DNA of 64,000 bases from Bin125 sp026705025 (lineage in GTDB: Bacteria; Chloroflexota; Dehalococcoidia; Bin125): positions 1-64,000 of the forward strand of contig JAPPBN010000003.1 in the NCBI GenBank assembly GCA_026705025.1, given 5' to 3'. Positions 25,220 through 33,966 of the stretch are shown piece after piece (position 1 is the stretch's first letter; the number at the start of each line of letters is the position of its first letter). Made by a program: the position numbers and the translations under genes. The notes under the pieces are model-generated. The model had not been told where the DNA came from and made no database searches. It saw nothing but the letters and a program-made list of their open reading frames with translations.

Positions 25220-26011
25220 CTAATTCATCCGCATGCCGCCATCAACGTTCAGTGACTGTCCGGTGATGTTCGCGGCGTCATCGGAGGCGAAGAAGACGGC
25301 AGCCTTGCCGATATCGCTGGGGGTCTGCTCCCGCGCGAGCGGCATGTTGGCCGCGATCACCGCCTCGAAGCGCTCGCGCCGGTCGACGACTTCCTCGGTG
25401 TGATCGCCGGCGAACATGCCCTCGATCTGTCGCCACAGATCGGTCCAGAGCAGGCCTGGGCAAATCGCATTGACGTTGATGTTGAAGCGCCCCAGCTCGG
25501 CAGCCTGGGATTGGGTGATGCTGATCGCCCCGGCCTTGGATGCCGAGTAGGCCGCCATGCCGCCGCCGATCCGACCGGCGATCGAGGCAATGTTGACGAT
25601 CTTCCCGCCTCCCCGCTCTCTGAAGTGCGGAGTGACCGCCGAAGTGACCTTCCAGATGCCCTTCAGATTGACCTCGTAGCAGCGATCCCAATCCTCTTCG
25701 GTCTCATTGTCGCCGAAATTGTCCGGCGGCACGCCGGCATTGTTGACCAGGATGTCGATCTGACCCATCTCGGCGATCACGTTCGCGACGCTGGATGAGA
25801 TCGAGTCCTCGCTGGTGACATCCATTTCGAGCGCCAGCACTCTGACGTCGTGACTGCTCTGCAGTTCTCCGGCGGTTTCGGTGGCAACGTCGATCAACAC
25901 GTCGGCAACGACGATGTCTGCGCCCTCCTTCGCCAGCTCAGTCGCAATGCCTCTGCCAATGCCTCGGGCTGATCCGGTGACCAGCGCAACCTTGCCGTTC
26001 AATCGTCCCAT
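25220..26011 (-). CDS. SDR family oxidoreductase (tandem paralogue 1)
   Basis: A 263-residue classical short-chain dehydrogenase/reductase. It has T-G-S-A-R-G-I-G-R-G-I (cofactor), L-V-N-N-A-G, N-I-A-S-I-A-G with catalytic Ser, Y-S-A-S-K and C-terminal I-T-G-Q-S-L-N-V-D-G-G-M. It is closely similar along its whole length to the next gene (26208-26999), so the pair arose by tandem duplication. An acidic A-D at the end of beta-2 suggests NAD preference. The substrate is unknown; the downstream hydratase and SDR suggest acyl-CoA or alcohol catabolism. Confidence 0.9.
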   Translation of the reverse strand: MGRLNGKVALVTGSARGIGRGIATELAKEGADIVVADVLIDVATETAGELQSSHDVRVLALEMDVTSEDSISSSVANVIAEMGQIDILVNNAGVPPDNFGDNETEEDWDRCYEVNLKGIWKVTSAVTPHFRERGGGKIVNIASIAGRIGGGMAAYSASKAGAISITQSQAAELGRFNINVNAICPGLLWTDLWRQIEGMFAGDHTEEVVDRRERFEAVIAANMPLAREQTPSDIGKAAVFFASDDAANITGQSLNVDGGMRMN

Positions 26012-26207
26012 GATTGGGCTCCAGTTCTAGTACCGCTCAGCCTAACGGCCACCTGCGCAGGCAAGTCAGACGGACCAGATCGAACAGCGAGAACCCGTGT
26101 CCTGGGCAGCGACACCGGGACGCAGAGGCAGAGCGGCGAATGCAGGCGAAGGCTCGCGGCGCGTTGGGCCGGCGTTCGGCTGTGTTCGGTCCTGTTGTGG
26201 CTTCGCT

Positions 26208-26999
26208 TCAGTTCATCCGCATGCCGCCGTCGACATTCAGCGACTGACCGGTGATGTTGCGGGCGTCGTCGGAGGCGAAGAACGCGACAGCCTTGCCAAT
26301 GTCTTCCGGCGTCTGCTCGCGGCCCAGCGGCATGTTGTTGGCAACCGCGTTCTCGAACGCGGCGCGGCGGTCGACGACTTCATCCGCGTCGTCGCCGATG
26401 AGCATGCCCTCGAGCTTGCGCCACATGTCGGTCCAGAGCAGACCGGGGCAGACGGCATTGACGTTGACATTGTGCGGTCCCAGTTCGATGGACTGCGACT
26501 GCGTGAGGCTGACCGCGCCGGCCTTTGAGGCGGAATAAGCGGCGATCGTGCCGCCCTGTCGAGCGGCGATCGAGGCGATATTGACGATCTTGCCGCCCCC
26601 GTGCTCGATGAAGTGCGACTTCAGCGCGCTGCTGACTTTCCAGATCGCCTTGAGGTTGACCTCGAAGCAGCGATCCCAGTCGGACTCGACCTCGTTCTCA
26701 CTCAGGTTGTCCGGTGCGACGCCAGCGTTGTTGACGAGGATGTCGATCCGGCCCATCTCGGCGATCGCCTGCTCAAGGTTGGTCGAGATCGAGTCGTCGC
26801 TGGTCACGTCCATCTCCAGCGCCAGCGTGGTCACACCATGGCGGTTTTGCAACTCTCCGGCGGTCTGAAAGGCCAGATCGATCAGGATGTCGGCGACGAT
26901 CACGTCGGCGCCCTGCTTGGCCAATTCAGTGGCGATGCCCTTGCCGATGCCTCGCGCAGAGCCTGTGACCAGCGCGACTTTGCCATCCAGTCGTCCCAT
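26208..26999 (-). CDS. SDR family oxidoreductase (tandem paralogue 2)
   Basis: A 263-residue SDR, the same length as its downstream paralogue and nearly identical in all motifs (T-G-S-A-R-G-I-G-K-G-I, N-N-A-G-V-A-P-D-N, Y-S-A-S-K, D-G-G-M-R-M-N). Most differences lie in surface stretches such as residues 40-60 and 190-215. The 196 bp separating the copies contain no recognised gene, so each copy may have its own promoter. Retention of both suggests distinct substrates or expression. Confidence 0.9.
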   Translation of the reverse strand: MGRLDGKVALVTGSARGIGKGIATELAKQGADVIVADILIDLAFQTAGELQNRHGVTTLALEMDVTSDDSISTNLEQAIAEMGRIDILVNNAGVAPDNLSENEVESDWDRCFEVNLKAIWKVSSALKSHFIEHGGGKIVNIASIAARQGGTIAAYSASKAGAVSLTQSQSIELGPHNVNVNAVCPGLLWTDMWRKLEGMLIGDDADEVVDRRAAFENAVANNMPLGREQTPEDIGKAVAFFASDDARNITGQSLNVDGGMRMN

Positions 27000-27032
27000 G
27001 TGTTGTGTCCTGTTCGCACAGATTCGATGGAG

Positions 27033-28343
27033 CTACGGTGCGCCGGACTTGCGTTTCTGAGGAGCAGTCCGGCTCGCCAGCAGACTAGCGGCCAGCTGCT
27101 TCAAGGGCTGGCGATGAGTCCTGACCATCAACAGCAACAGCGCCAACGTCAGAGCATTCACACCGGCGATGGCGACCAGCACCGGCTGATAGTTGTCGTC
27201 GACCAGTCCCAGCAGCACGCCGGCGGCGAAGGGGCCGATCGCTAGCGCCACGTTGCCCATCGCCGTCTGCAGGGCCATCAGCGTGCCCAGCCGGCGCAGA
27301 CCGAACACGTCCGACGCAATCAGCCCCTGCAGCGGCATTGTCTGTCCCCAGACCAAACCGGCGATGATCGCCGAGAGGTAGATCCAGTAGATCGGCCCTG
27401 CCGCCAGCAGCGCCAGCGTTCCCAGCAGGATCACCGCGTAACCGACGCCCAGAGCGGGACGAAGTCCGAGCAACGAGGCCATCGGACCGATCAATGCCCG
27501 TCCCGGGATGGAGAGGAGGCCTCGCAATCCGGTCAATGCGCCTGCAGCGGTAATCGACATGCCGGCCGCGGTCGAGGCCGGCACGAAGTGGTTGAGCATC
27601 GCTCCGAGGCCGAACGAGCTGGCAATGACCATGGCCAACATGATCTGGACCTCGCGGGAGCGCAGCGCATCCTGCACGCCGCCGAAGCCGTGTCGACCTG
27701 CTTGCGATCCAATGGCCGGCGCCGCGGATGGTTCCGGTGGCGGAATTGGCGGCAATCGGCGCACCGAAAGCACCGCGGGGAGTGAGATGGCAGCGGCCAC
27801 CACCAGCAGGATCCTGACCGCCCAGCGCCAGCCGAACTCATCCGTGAACAGGCCGGTCAGCGGCATGAAGATGACCGATGAGAAGCCGCCAGTCGTCACC
27901 AACACGGTCATCGCTGCGGTCTGCCGTTTGGGAAACAACCGAGCTGCAATCGGCATGGTGACGTTGTAAAAGAGCCCGGCGATGGTCACCGCCCCGCCGA
28001 TCGTCCAGAAGACGATGAACAGCCAGATGTTCTCGGAGTACGAGGCGGCCATCAGGAACACGGTGCCGACGATCAGGCCGGTCCAGAGAACCGGACGAGG
28101 CCCCAATGCGTCGAGAACGCGTCCCGAGACCAGCGACGCCGCGGCGCCCAGCAGGTATGAACCCATGAAGGCCGCGTTGACGGCCGCCGATGACCAGCCT
28201 TCGTCCTCCTGAATCGGACCGGCGATGATGCCGAATCCGTAGAGCACGAGCCCGTAGGCCCCACATGTCAGGATGCCGAGCAGGATGATCTGCCGCCAGG
28301 TCCAGAGCCAGCGGGCGACATCGCGCGGCGGAGGCAGAGTCAT
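27033..28343 (-). CDS. MFS transporter
   Basis: A 436-residue major facilitator with about 12 membrane helices and a charged, Pro-rich central loop (near residues 195-220). The first helix region contains G-A-Y-G-L-V-L-Y-G-F-G, the loop after helix 2 reads S-G-R-V-L-D-A-L-G-P-R, and the C-terminus is basic. The fold suits import or export of a small organic compound, possibly the substrate of the SDR/hydratase cluster downstream. Its ATG (28341-28343) overlaps the upstream-favoured ATG (28342) of the divergent PTPS gene. Confidence 0.87.
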   Translation of the reverse strand: MTLPPPRDVARWLWTWRQIILLGILTCGAYGLVLYGFGIIAGPIQEDEGWSSAAVNAAFMGSYLLGAAASLVSGRVLDALGPRPVLWTGLIVGTVFLMAASYSENIWLFIVFWTIGGAVTIAGLFYNVTMPIAARLFPKRQTAAMTVLVTTGGFSSVIFMPLTGLFTDEFGWRWAVRILLVVAAAISLPAVLSVRRLPPIPPPEPSAAPAIGSQAGRHGFGGVQDALRSREVQIMLAMVIASSFGLGAMLNHFVPASTAAGMSITAAGALTGLRGLLSIPGRALIGPMASLLGLRPALGVGYAVILLGTLALLAAGPIYWIYLSAIIAGLVWGQTMPLQGLIASDVFGLRRLGTLMALQTAMGNVALAIGPFAAGVLLGLVDDNYQPVLVAIAGVNALTLALLLLMVRTHRQPLKQLAASLLASRTAPQKRKSGAP

Positions 28344-28863
28344 GGGCGCAGGCTACGCTGCCCCTATGGCCCAACACCCCAGCAGCCACTCCGTGACGGT
28401 TGAGCGCCAGCGCCTGCGCTTCGCCGCCGGACACTTCGCCACGTTCGCCGACGAGCTGGAGCCAATCCACGGACACAACTACGACGTCTTCATCGAAGTC
28501 GTCGGCCCGCTGACCGACGAGTCGTGGGTGATCGACTTCTCACTGCTCAAGCGTCTGACCCGCGAAGTCTGCGAGACCCTGGACCACAAGTTTCTCTTGC
28601 AGATGGACTCGCGGACGCTCACCATCAGAGACGACGACACTCACTACCTGATTCAATACCGCGACGAGCTGTCATACCGATTGCCCAAACACGACGTGGC
28701 CGCCCTGCCAATTGACAACAGCACGGCGGAACGACTGTCGCAGTACATCGCCGGACAACTGATCGAGTCGCTTCAGCTCTCCGGACCGCAGGGTCTGGCG
28801 CGATTGCGAGTCGGCGTGGAGGAGATGCCGGGTCAGGCCGCCTGGTTCGAGACGGACATCTGA
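28342..28863 (+). CDS. 6-pyruvoyl-tetrahydropterin synthase / QueD family protein, PTPS-III-like
   Basis: A T-fold pterin enzyme with zinc ligands in A-A-G-H-F and H-G-H. The residue that is the catalytic Cys in QueD/PTPS-II is replaced: the motif is E-P-I-H-G-H, matching the E-x2-H-G-H pattern described for PTPS-III, which can form the folate precursor 6-hydroxymethyl-dihydropterin. Folate rather than queuosine synthesis is thus possible. ATG 28342 (173 residues) has GGAGG 7 bases upstream; ATG 28366 (165 residues) is an alternative. The next gene overlaps by one base. Confidence 0.85.
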   Translation: MGAGYAAPMAQHPSSHSVTVERQRLRFAAGHFATFADELEPIHGHNYDVFIEVVGPLTDESWVIDFSLLKRLTREVCETLDHKFLLQMDSRTLTIRDDDTHYLIQYRDELSYRLPKHDVAALPIDNSTAERLSQYIAGQLIESLQLSGPQGLARLRVGVEEMPGQAAWFETDI

Positions 28864-29390
28864 TGCCCGACGACGCCGGGAACGTGGTGGTGCTGGTGCT
28901 GTACGACTCACAGGGGCTGGTGGCGGAGCTCGCGAAATCGATCGTTGAAGGTGCTAGCTCGGTGGACGGTGTCGAGGTCTGGGATCGGCCCCTCGACATC
29001 GCCGACAAGGACGAGTTGGTCAGGTGCGACGCCTTGATCCTGGGCAGCCCCAACTGGACCGGGATCACCGGACGGCTCAAACACTGGTGGGACTACACCG
29101 GCGACCTCTGGGAGACGGGAGAGCTGGCCGACAAACCAGCGGCCGCATTCAGCGCCGGCTGGAGCCCATCGGGCGGCCTCGAAGCGACCTTGCTGCAACT
29201 GGTCCACCTGCTGATCGGTCACGGGATGCTGATCGTCGGGCTGCCGTGGACCTCAACGATGAACCACTCGGGCAGCTACTACGGCGCCACCGCCGTGCGG
29301 AAGGTGACCGATTTGGATCGCGAGCAAGCGAGGAAGTTGGGAGCTCGCGTGTCGGATTATGCGCTGCGATTGCATAAGGCTGCGACCTGA
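28863..29390 (+). CDS. Flavodoxin-fold NAD(P)H-dependent oxidoreductase
   Basis: A 175-residue flavodoxin-like protein of the WrbA/NQO neighbourhood. L-Y-D-S-Q-G-L-V-A-E-L-A is the FMN phosphate loop and G-S-P-N-W-T-G-I-T-G-R-L-K the flavin ring loop. Probable role: two-electron reduction of quinones or similar acceptors with FMN. It overlaps the pterin gene's stop (TGATG) and the J-domain gene's start (TGATG), so all three are translationally coupled. Confidence 0.83.
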   Translation: MPDDAGNVVVLVLYDSQGLVAELAKSIVEGASSVDGVEVWDRPLDIADKDELVRCDALILGSPNWTGITGRLKHWWDYTGDLWETGELADKPAAAFSAGWSPSGGLEATLLQLVHLLIGHGMLIVGLPWTSTMNHSGSYYGATAVRKVTDLDREQARKLGARVSDYALRLHKAAT

Positions 29391-30187
29391 TGCTCGACGC
29401 CTACGACCCAAACGAGCTCCTCGGCATCGCCTCGGGCGCGTCGGAGGACGAGATCCGCAAGGCGTTCCGCCGCAAGGCGAAAACGGTGCACCCGGACGTG
29501 TCCGATGCGCCGGATGCAGCGGAGCGGTTCAAGCAGCTCAAGGACGCGCACGATCTGCTCATCGAGCGGATCAATGGCGCGTCTCTGCCGCAGGCGGGCG
29601 AGGACCTGTATCGGCCGGCGAAGGATGTGAGCGACGAAGAGCGAGAGGGCATCCTCAATGCCTTCCGTCGGCGTCGGCAGGCGGAAGAGCGGCGAAGGTC
29701 TCGGCGGCGATCGGCGGTCAAGGGTCAGGCGCGGCGCGCGCAACGCGAGAATGACGCGCTCCAGGAGGAGATGGCGCGACGGCGGGCGGCGTTCGAGGCG
29801 AGTCAGCGGGAAGAGTCGCAGCGCGAGCAAGAGGAGCGCCGAAACGCCGAGCGCGAGCAACGCGAATCAGCGGCAGCGGAGGCGCGGCAGCGTACTGAAG
29901 AGACGCGCAGACGGACGGTGGAAGAGCTTCAACGAACCAGGCGCAAACGTGAGTCACGAGACCGCACCGAGCGCGAACCACGCAACCGAGCGAGGCGCTC
30001 ACAACCGGTCGGCGACGCGCCGCTGGAATGCGCCTGGAAGGACTGTCGCGAGTCTGATGATCTCGCCGCCCCGCTGCCAACCGCGTTGGGTGAGCGTCGA
30101 TTCTGCCGTCGGCACTACGACGAGTACATCGAGTTTCGCCGCGCCAGGCAGCAACGCGAGACAGCGGCATCAGCGAGGGATCGATGA
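29390..30187 (+). CDS. J-domain protein with long charged coiled coil and C-terminal Cys/His cluster
   Basis: 265 residues. Residues 1-65 form a J-domain with the essential H-P-D (K-T-V-H-P-D-V), expected to stimulate a DnaK ATPase. Residues ~80-210 are an extremely Arg/Glu-rich coiled coil. The C-terminal ~50 residues carry C-A-W-K-D-C and, after about 24 residues, F-C-R-R-H-Y, a likely zinc site that does not resemble the DnaJ zinc fingers. No G/F region or substrate-binding domain is present, so it is not DnaJ. It may be a dedicated co-chaperone with an unknown client. Confidence 0.82.
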   Translation: MLDAYDPNELLGIASGASEDEIRKAFRRKAKTVHPDVSDAPDAAERFKQLKDAHDLLIERINGASLPQAGEDLYRPAKDVSDEEREGILNAFRRRRQAEERRRSRRRSAVKGQARRAQRENDALQEEMARRRAAFEASQREESQREQEERRNAEREQRESAAAEARQRTEETRRRTVEELQRTRRKRESRDRTEREPRNRARRSQPVGDAPLECAWKDCRESDDLAAPLPTALGERRFCRRHYDEYIEFRRARQQRETAASARDR

Positions 30188-31065
30188 TGAAGGAATATCA
30201 GAACATCCTCGTTGACATCGATGGCCCGGTGGCGACGATCACGCTCAATCGACCGGAGAAACTGAATGCGCTGTCGGAGCGGCTGCGCGACGACCTGGCG
30301 GCGGCCCTGCGCGAGTTGAATCCCGGCGATGCGGTTCGCGTGATCCGGATCAAGGCGGCAGGTCGCGCGTTTTGCGCCGGCTACGACATCACGCCCGAGG
30401 ACAACGATTTCCAGTTCGTTCCCAACAGGCGGACCGGCGATCAGGCGTGGGAACTGGGCGAGTCGATGGCGTCCCTCAATCGCGAGCACCTGCGCGACTC
30501 GATGGATCGCTGGCTCTGGATCTGGTCGTATCGCAAACCGATCGTGGCCCAGGTGCACGGCTGGTGCCTGGCAGGCGGCAACGACCTGGTCGGCTCCTGC
30601 GACATCATCTTTGCAGCTGAGAGCGCGCGCTTCGGTCATCCCGCCGGACGCGCGCTCGGCCAGCCGCCCACCCTGGGCATGTGGCCCGCCAAGATCGGCA
30701 TGCTCAAGACCAAAGAACTGCTGTTCAGCGGCGACACGATCGACGCTGTCGAGGCGGAGCGGATCGGGATGATCAACCGTGTCTATCCGGAGGATCAGCT
30801 GGACGAGGAAACGATGGCCTGGTGCCAACGCATCGCCAACGTCCCCCTCGATGGCCTGACCGTTCACAAGCACTCGACCAACCGCTGGGCCGAACTGATG
30901 GGCTTGACGATGTCCGTCTACGAAGGCGCGGAGTTCAACGCGATCTTCGCCGAGACGGCGGCGATCGAGGAGTTCGGCAAAATCTCCATGACCAAAGGCC
31001 TCAAGGCCGCCCTGGAATGGCGAGACGACCCCTTCGGCGACGGTCGGGGTGCGGTGCGGCGCTGA
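30184..31065 (+). CDS. Crotonase-family protein (paralogue 1)
   Basis: A 293-residue enoyl-CoA hydratase/isomerase-like enzyme. It has G-R-A-F-C-A-G-Y-D-I-T-P and V-H-G-W-C-L-A-G-G-N-D-L for the oxyanion hole, then F-G-H-P-A-G-R. The first hydratase glutamate position is Asp and the second is Ala, so classical hydration is unlikely; hydrolase or isomerase activity on an acyl-CoA is possible. ATG 30184 overlaps the J-domain stop. A second copy (31398-32282) follows after a 332-bp gap and shares most of its sequence. Confidence 0.86.
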   Translation: MMKEYQNILVDIDGPVATITLNRPEKLNALSERLRDDLAAALRELNPGDAVRVIRIKAAGRAFCAGYDITPEDNDFQFVPNRRTGDQAWELGESMASLNREHLRDSMDRWLWIWSYRKPIVAQVHGWCLAGGNDLVGSCDIIFAAESARFGHPAGRALGQPPTLGMWPAKIGMLKTKELLFSGDTIDAVEAERIGMINRVYPEDQLDEETMAWCQRIANVPLDGLTVHKHSTNRWAELMGLTMSVYEGAEFNAIFAETAAIEEFGKISMTKGLKAALEWRDDPFGDGRGAVRR

Positions 31066-31397
31066 GACCCGCACAGAATCACTCTCCCCTTGCACGCTCG
31101 GCTCCCATAGCGCACATTAGTTCTGTTATGCTGAACGAGTCTTGTCCGACCCAAAGCACGCTGCGAGCCTCTGACATGCCTCCGACCAACCCGTTCCCGA
31201 TTGACCAACACCTTCCAAACTCAACCACTGTTCAACCACCCGAATCGGCGAAACCCAGCAATACACGGTGCTTCGTCCGTTTTGTTCTCCGCCACCGCTC
31301 AGGAAAAAAATCTCTACCAACCACTCCGACAGGGCGTGTCGGTGTCGGAAGTGCCCGCCCCGGTACCATTCAATCGACTTTTGCAGAGGAGACTGAA
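31066..31397 (+). other. 332-bp intergenic region between two crotonase paralogues
   Basis: This stretch is poorer in G+C than the genes around it and contains many CAACC/CCAAC short words (31186-31245), a run of seven A (31303-31309) and AGAGGAG just before the downstream ATG. A TTATGCT hexamer-like element with an upstream TG (around 31123-31131) could be an extended -10 box, though no fitting -35 is seen. No convincing gene is visible. Confidence 0.5.
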
Positions 31398-32282
31398 ATG
31401 ACCGACTACGAAAACGTCCTTGTCGAAGTCGACGGCCCAGTTGCCACGATCACGCTGAACCGTCCGGAGAAGCTGAATGCGATCTCGGGCGGGCTGCGCG
31501 ACGACCTGGAAGCGGCGCTGCGGGAGCTGAATCCCGGCGACGACGTCCGCGTCATCCGGCTCAAGGGCGCCGGCCGCGCCTTCTGCGCCGGCTACGACCT
31601 GACGCCGGGCGGCGGGGCGATGAATTGGCGACCGAACCAGCGCACCGGAGACCAGGCCTGGGAGCTGGGCGAGTCACGGATCGCGCTCGACCGCGAGAAC
31701 TTGCGCGTCTCCGTCGATCGCTGGCTCTGGATGTGGGGCTATCGCAAACCGATCGTCGCCCAGGTCCACGGCTGGTGCCTGGCCGGCGGCGGCGAAATGA
31801 TCGGCGCCTGCGACATCGTCTTCGCCTCAGAGACGGCGCGATTCGGACACCCGGCCGGTCGCGCGATCGGCATTCCGCCGACGCTGGGCATGTGGCCGGC
31901 CAAGATTGGCATGCTGAAGACGAAGGAACTGCTGTTCAGCGGCGACACGGTCGACGGAATCGAGGCCGAGCGGATCGGGATGATCAACCGCGCCTACCCC
32001 GAAGACTTGCTCGAAGAAGAGACGATGGCCTACTGCCAGCGGATCGCCAACGTCCCGCTGGACGGTCTGACCGTGCACAAGCATTCGACCAATCGCTGGT
32101 TCGAACTGATGGGCCTGCGCGTCGCCGCTTCCGAGGGCGCAGACTTCGACGCCATCTGGCACGAAGCGCCGAGCATCAACGAGTTCATCAACATCGGCCG
32201 CGAGAAAGGCCTCAAGGTCGCGCTCGAGTGGCGCGACGACCCATTCGGCGACGGCCGCGGCGCGCTGAAGCGCCGGACCTAA
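31398..32282 (+). CDS. Crotonase-family protein (paralogue 2)
   Basis: 294 residues, closely similar to the gene at 30184-31065, including the unusual central stretch R-T-G-D-Q-A-W-E-L-G-E and the W-W-containing substrate region. It keeps Glu at the first hydratase position (L-A-G-G-G-E-M) but has Ala at the second (H-P-A-G-R), so the two copies differ in an active-site residue. ATG 31398 has AGAGGAG 6 bases upstream; sequence further upstream in frame is out-of-frame overlap with paralogue 1 and is not coding. Confidence 0.88.
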   Translation: MTDYENVLVEVDGPVATITLNRPEKLNAISGGLRDDLEAALRELNPGDDVRVIRLKGAGRAFCAGYDLTPGGGAMNWRPNQRTGDQAWELGESRIALDRENLRVSVDRWLWMWGYRKPIVAQVHGWCLAGGGEMIGACDIVFASETARFGHPAGRAIGIPPTLGMWPAKIGMLKTKELLFSGDTVDGIEAERIGMINRAYPEDLLEEETMAYCQRIANVPLDGLTVHKHSTNRWFELMGLRVAASEGADFDAIWHEAPSINEFINIGREKGLKVALEWRDDPFGDGRGALKRRT

Positions 32283-32288
32283 TCCTCT

Positions 32289-33179
32289 ATGTCGTCGATG
32301 CGACCACTACCCACGGCGTCAACGGCGCAGGTCCGCGGCTATGCGCTGCGGGTCTGGGAGTGGCCGTCGAGCGGCGATCCGGTTCGGACGGCCGTGTTAG
32401 TCCACGCCACCGGATTTCACGCCCGGACCTGGGACGCGGTCGTCCGGCTCTTGCCCGAGGACTGGCGCGTGTTCGCACTCGACATGCGCGGACACGGCGC
32501 CTCGCAAGCGCCGCCCGATAAGGCAGGAGCGGACTGGCGTGAGATGGCGGCCGATCTCAACGAGTGGCTGGTGCAGCGAGATCTCACCGATGTGGTTGCC
32601 GCCGGACACTCGATGGGAGGCTGCGTCTGCACAATCGCGGCTGCAACGGGCGATCGCATCGAATCGCTGGCGCTGATCGATCCGGTGCTGGTCAATCCTC
32701 GCGGTCCGATGCCGCCGACGCCTCCCGATAGCCTCTCAGTCGCCGCCCGCAAGCGTCGACGAATCTGGTCAAGTCCGCGGGAGATGGCGGACTCGCTGAC
32801 CGGCCGCGGCGCCTTCACGCACTGGCCCAGGGACGCCGTCGAGAGTTATGTCCGCTACGGGCTGAACCCGACCGGCACGCTCGGAGAATGGGAGCTGGCC
32901 TGCGACCCCGAGGTGGAAGCCTGGTGCTTCGAGTACGCGCCAACCGTCGATCCATGGCCGGACATGGCCAGGGCGGGACAACCGACCTTGATCCTGCGAG
33001 CCGGTGAGAGCTTCGGACACGCATCGCCGACCGGCCAGAATGCGGTCGAAGTCTTCCCCAATGCGTTCGAGTCGGTGGTCGAAGACTCGGACCACTTCAT
33101 CCCCATGCGCTGCCCGGACGCCGTCGCCGAGACGATGATCACCGTGGCGAGGGATTGCTCAGCAGATAATCCGGACTAA
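32289..33179 (+). CDS. Alpha/beta-fold hydrolase
   Basis: A 296-residue alpha/beta hydrolase. V-H-A-T-G-F-H-A-R-T-W is the oxyanion loop, D-M-R-G-H-G-A-S follows strand 4, the nucleophile elbow is A-G-H-S-M-G-G-C, and D-H-F-I-P near the end supplies the catalytic His. It lies 6 bases after the crotonase paralogue, so it probably acts in the same pathway, for example on a ring-opened or thioester product. The 3' end overlaps the convergent radical SAM gene by 41 bases. Confidence 0.88.
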   Translation: MSSMRPLPTASTAQVRGYALRVWEWPSSGDPVRTAVLVHATGFHARTWDAVVRLLPEDWRVFALDMRGHGASQAPPDKAGADWREMAADLNEWLVQRDLTDVVAAGHSMGGCVCTIAAATGDRIESLALIDPVLVNPRGPMPPTPPDSLSVAARKRRRIWSSPREMADSLTGRGAFTHWPRDAVESYVRYGLNPTGTLGEWELACDPEVEAWCFEYAPTVDPWPDMARAGQPTLILRAGESFGHASPTGQNAVEVFPNAFESVVEDSDHFIPMRCPDAVAETMITVARDCSADNPD

Positions 33180-33960
33180 ATCCGGCGATGCCTGCCCGGA
33201 TGTTGGGCGCCAGTCGGTCAGTGATCACAGCGCTGGCGAACTGGTACCGATCGGAGTCCCACGCGAGATCGTCCGCCAGGCATCTGGCCGATTCGCCGGT
33301 GCCGGCGCGGAAGTGTCCGGATGTGTCGGCGAACTGATCGATGGCGAATCGGCGCGCGCCGGTCTCGGCGACCTGCGACGCGAAGCCATCCGGATCCGCA
33401 ATGGGCAAGAGCGGCGTCATCGTAATCGCGACAGGTACACCGGCTGCGGCAACAGTCGCGGCGGCGTCGAGTCGATCGCGGATCGGAGGATTGCGAGGCT
33501 CGAAGGCTCGGCGGACGTCCTCGGAATCGGTCGTGATGCTGAAGTTGACGCAGACCTTGTCGAATCGTCGAAGCAGGTCAATGTCGCGAGTCACCAGCGG
33601 ACTCCGAGTCTGAACAACCAACCAAGCACCCTTCTCAGCCAGGATCGGCAGCAGGGACCGCGTCAGCTCGAGCCGTCGCTCAATCGGCTGGTACGGATCG
33701 GTGGCGCTGCTCAGGTAAATCGTCTTGCTCGCAAGCGAGCGTCGAATCCGGGAGAGTTTGAGCGCGGCGTTCTGCTTGACTCGGACCCAGTCGCCCCACG
33801 ACGCCTGTTTGTCGAACGGTGCGAAGAAGGCGGCGTAGCAGTAGGAACAGCCGAAGCTGCAACCCACGTACGGGTTGAGCGAGTAGTCGTACTCGCGGAG
33901 GTATCCGGCGCCGGGTGTCAGGATCTGATGGGCGTCGTAGGGTTCGACGGTGAGGGACAC
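33139..33960 (-). CDS. Spore photoproduct lyase-like (SPL family) radical SAM protein
   Basis: 273 residues. The radical SAM cluster motif is C-S-F-G-C-S-Y-C-Y near residue 35, preceded by L-N-P-Y-V-G. S-S-A-T-D-P-Y-Q-P-I-E and the V-Q-T-R-S strand are typical of the Rv2578c/PA0069-like branch of the SPL family, whose substrate is not known. It sits 6 bases after a CoA-transferase gene on the minus strand. Despite the family name, DNA photoproduct repair should not be assumed. Confidence 0.87.
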   Translation of the reverse strand: MSLTVEPYDAHQILTPGAGYLREYDYSLNPYVGCSFGCSYCYAAFFAPFDKQASWGDWVRVKQNAALKLSRIRRSLASKTIYLSSATDPYQPIERRLELTRSLLPILAEKGAWLVVQTRSPLVTRDIDLLRRFDKVCVNFSITTDSEDVRRAFEPRNPPIRDRLDAAATVAAAGVPVAITMTPLLPIADPDGFASQVAETGARRFAIDQFADTSGHFRAGTGESARCLADDLAWDSDRYQFASAVITDRLAPNIRAGIAGFSPDYLLSNPSPR

Positions 33961-33966
33961 GGCTGC

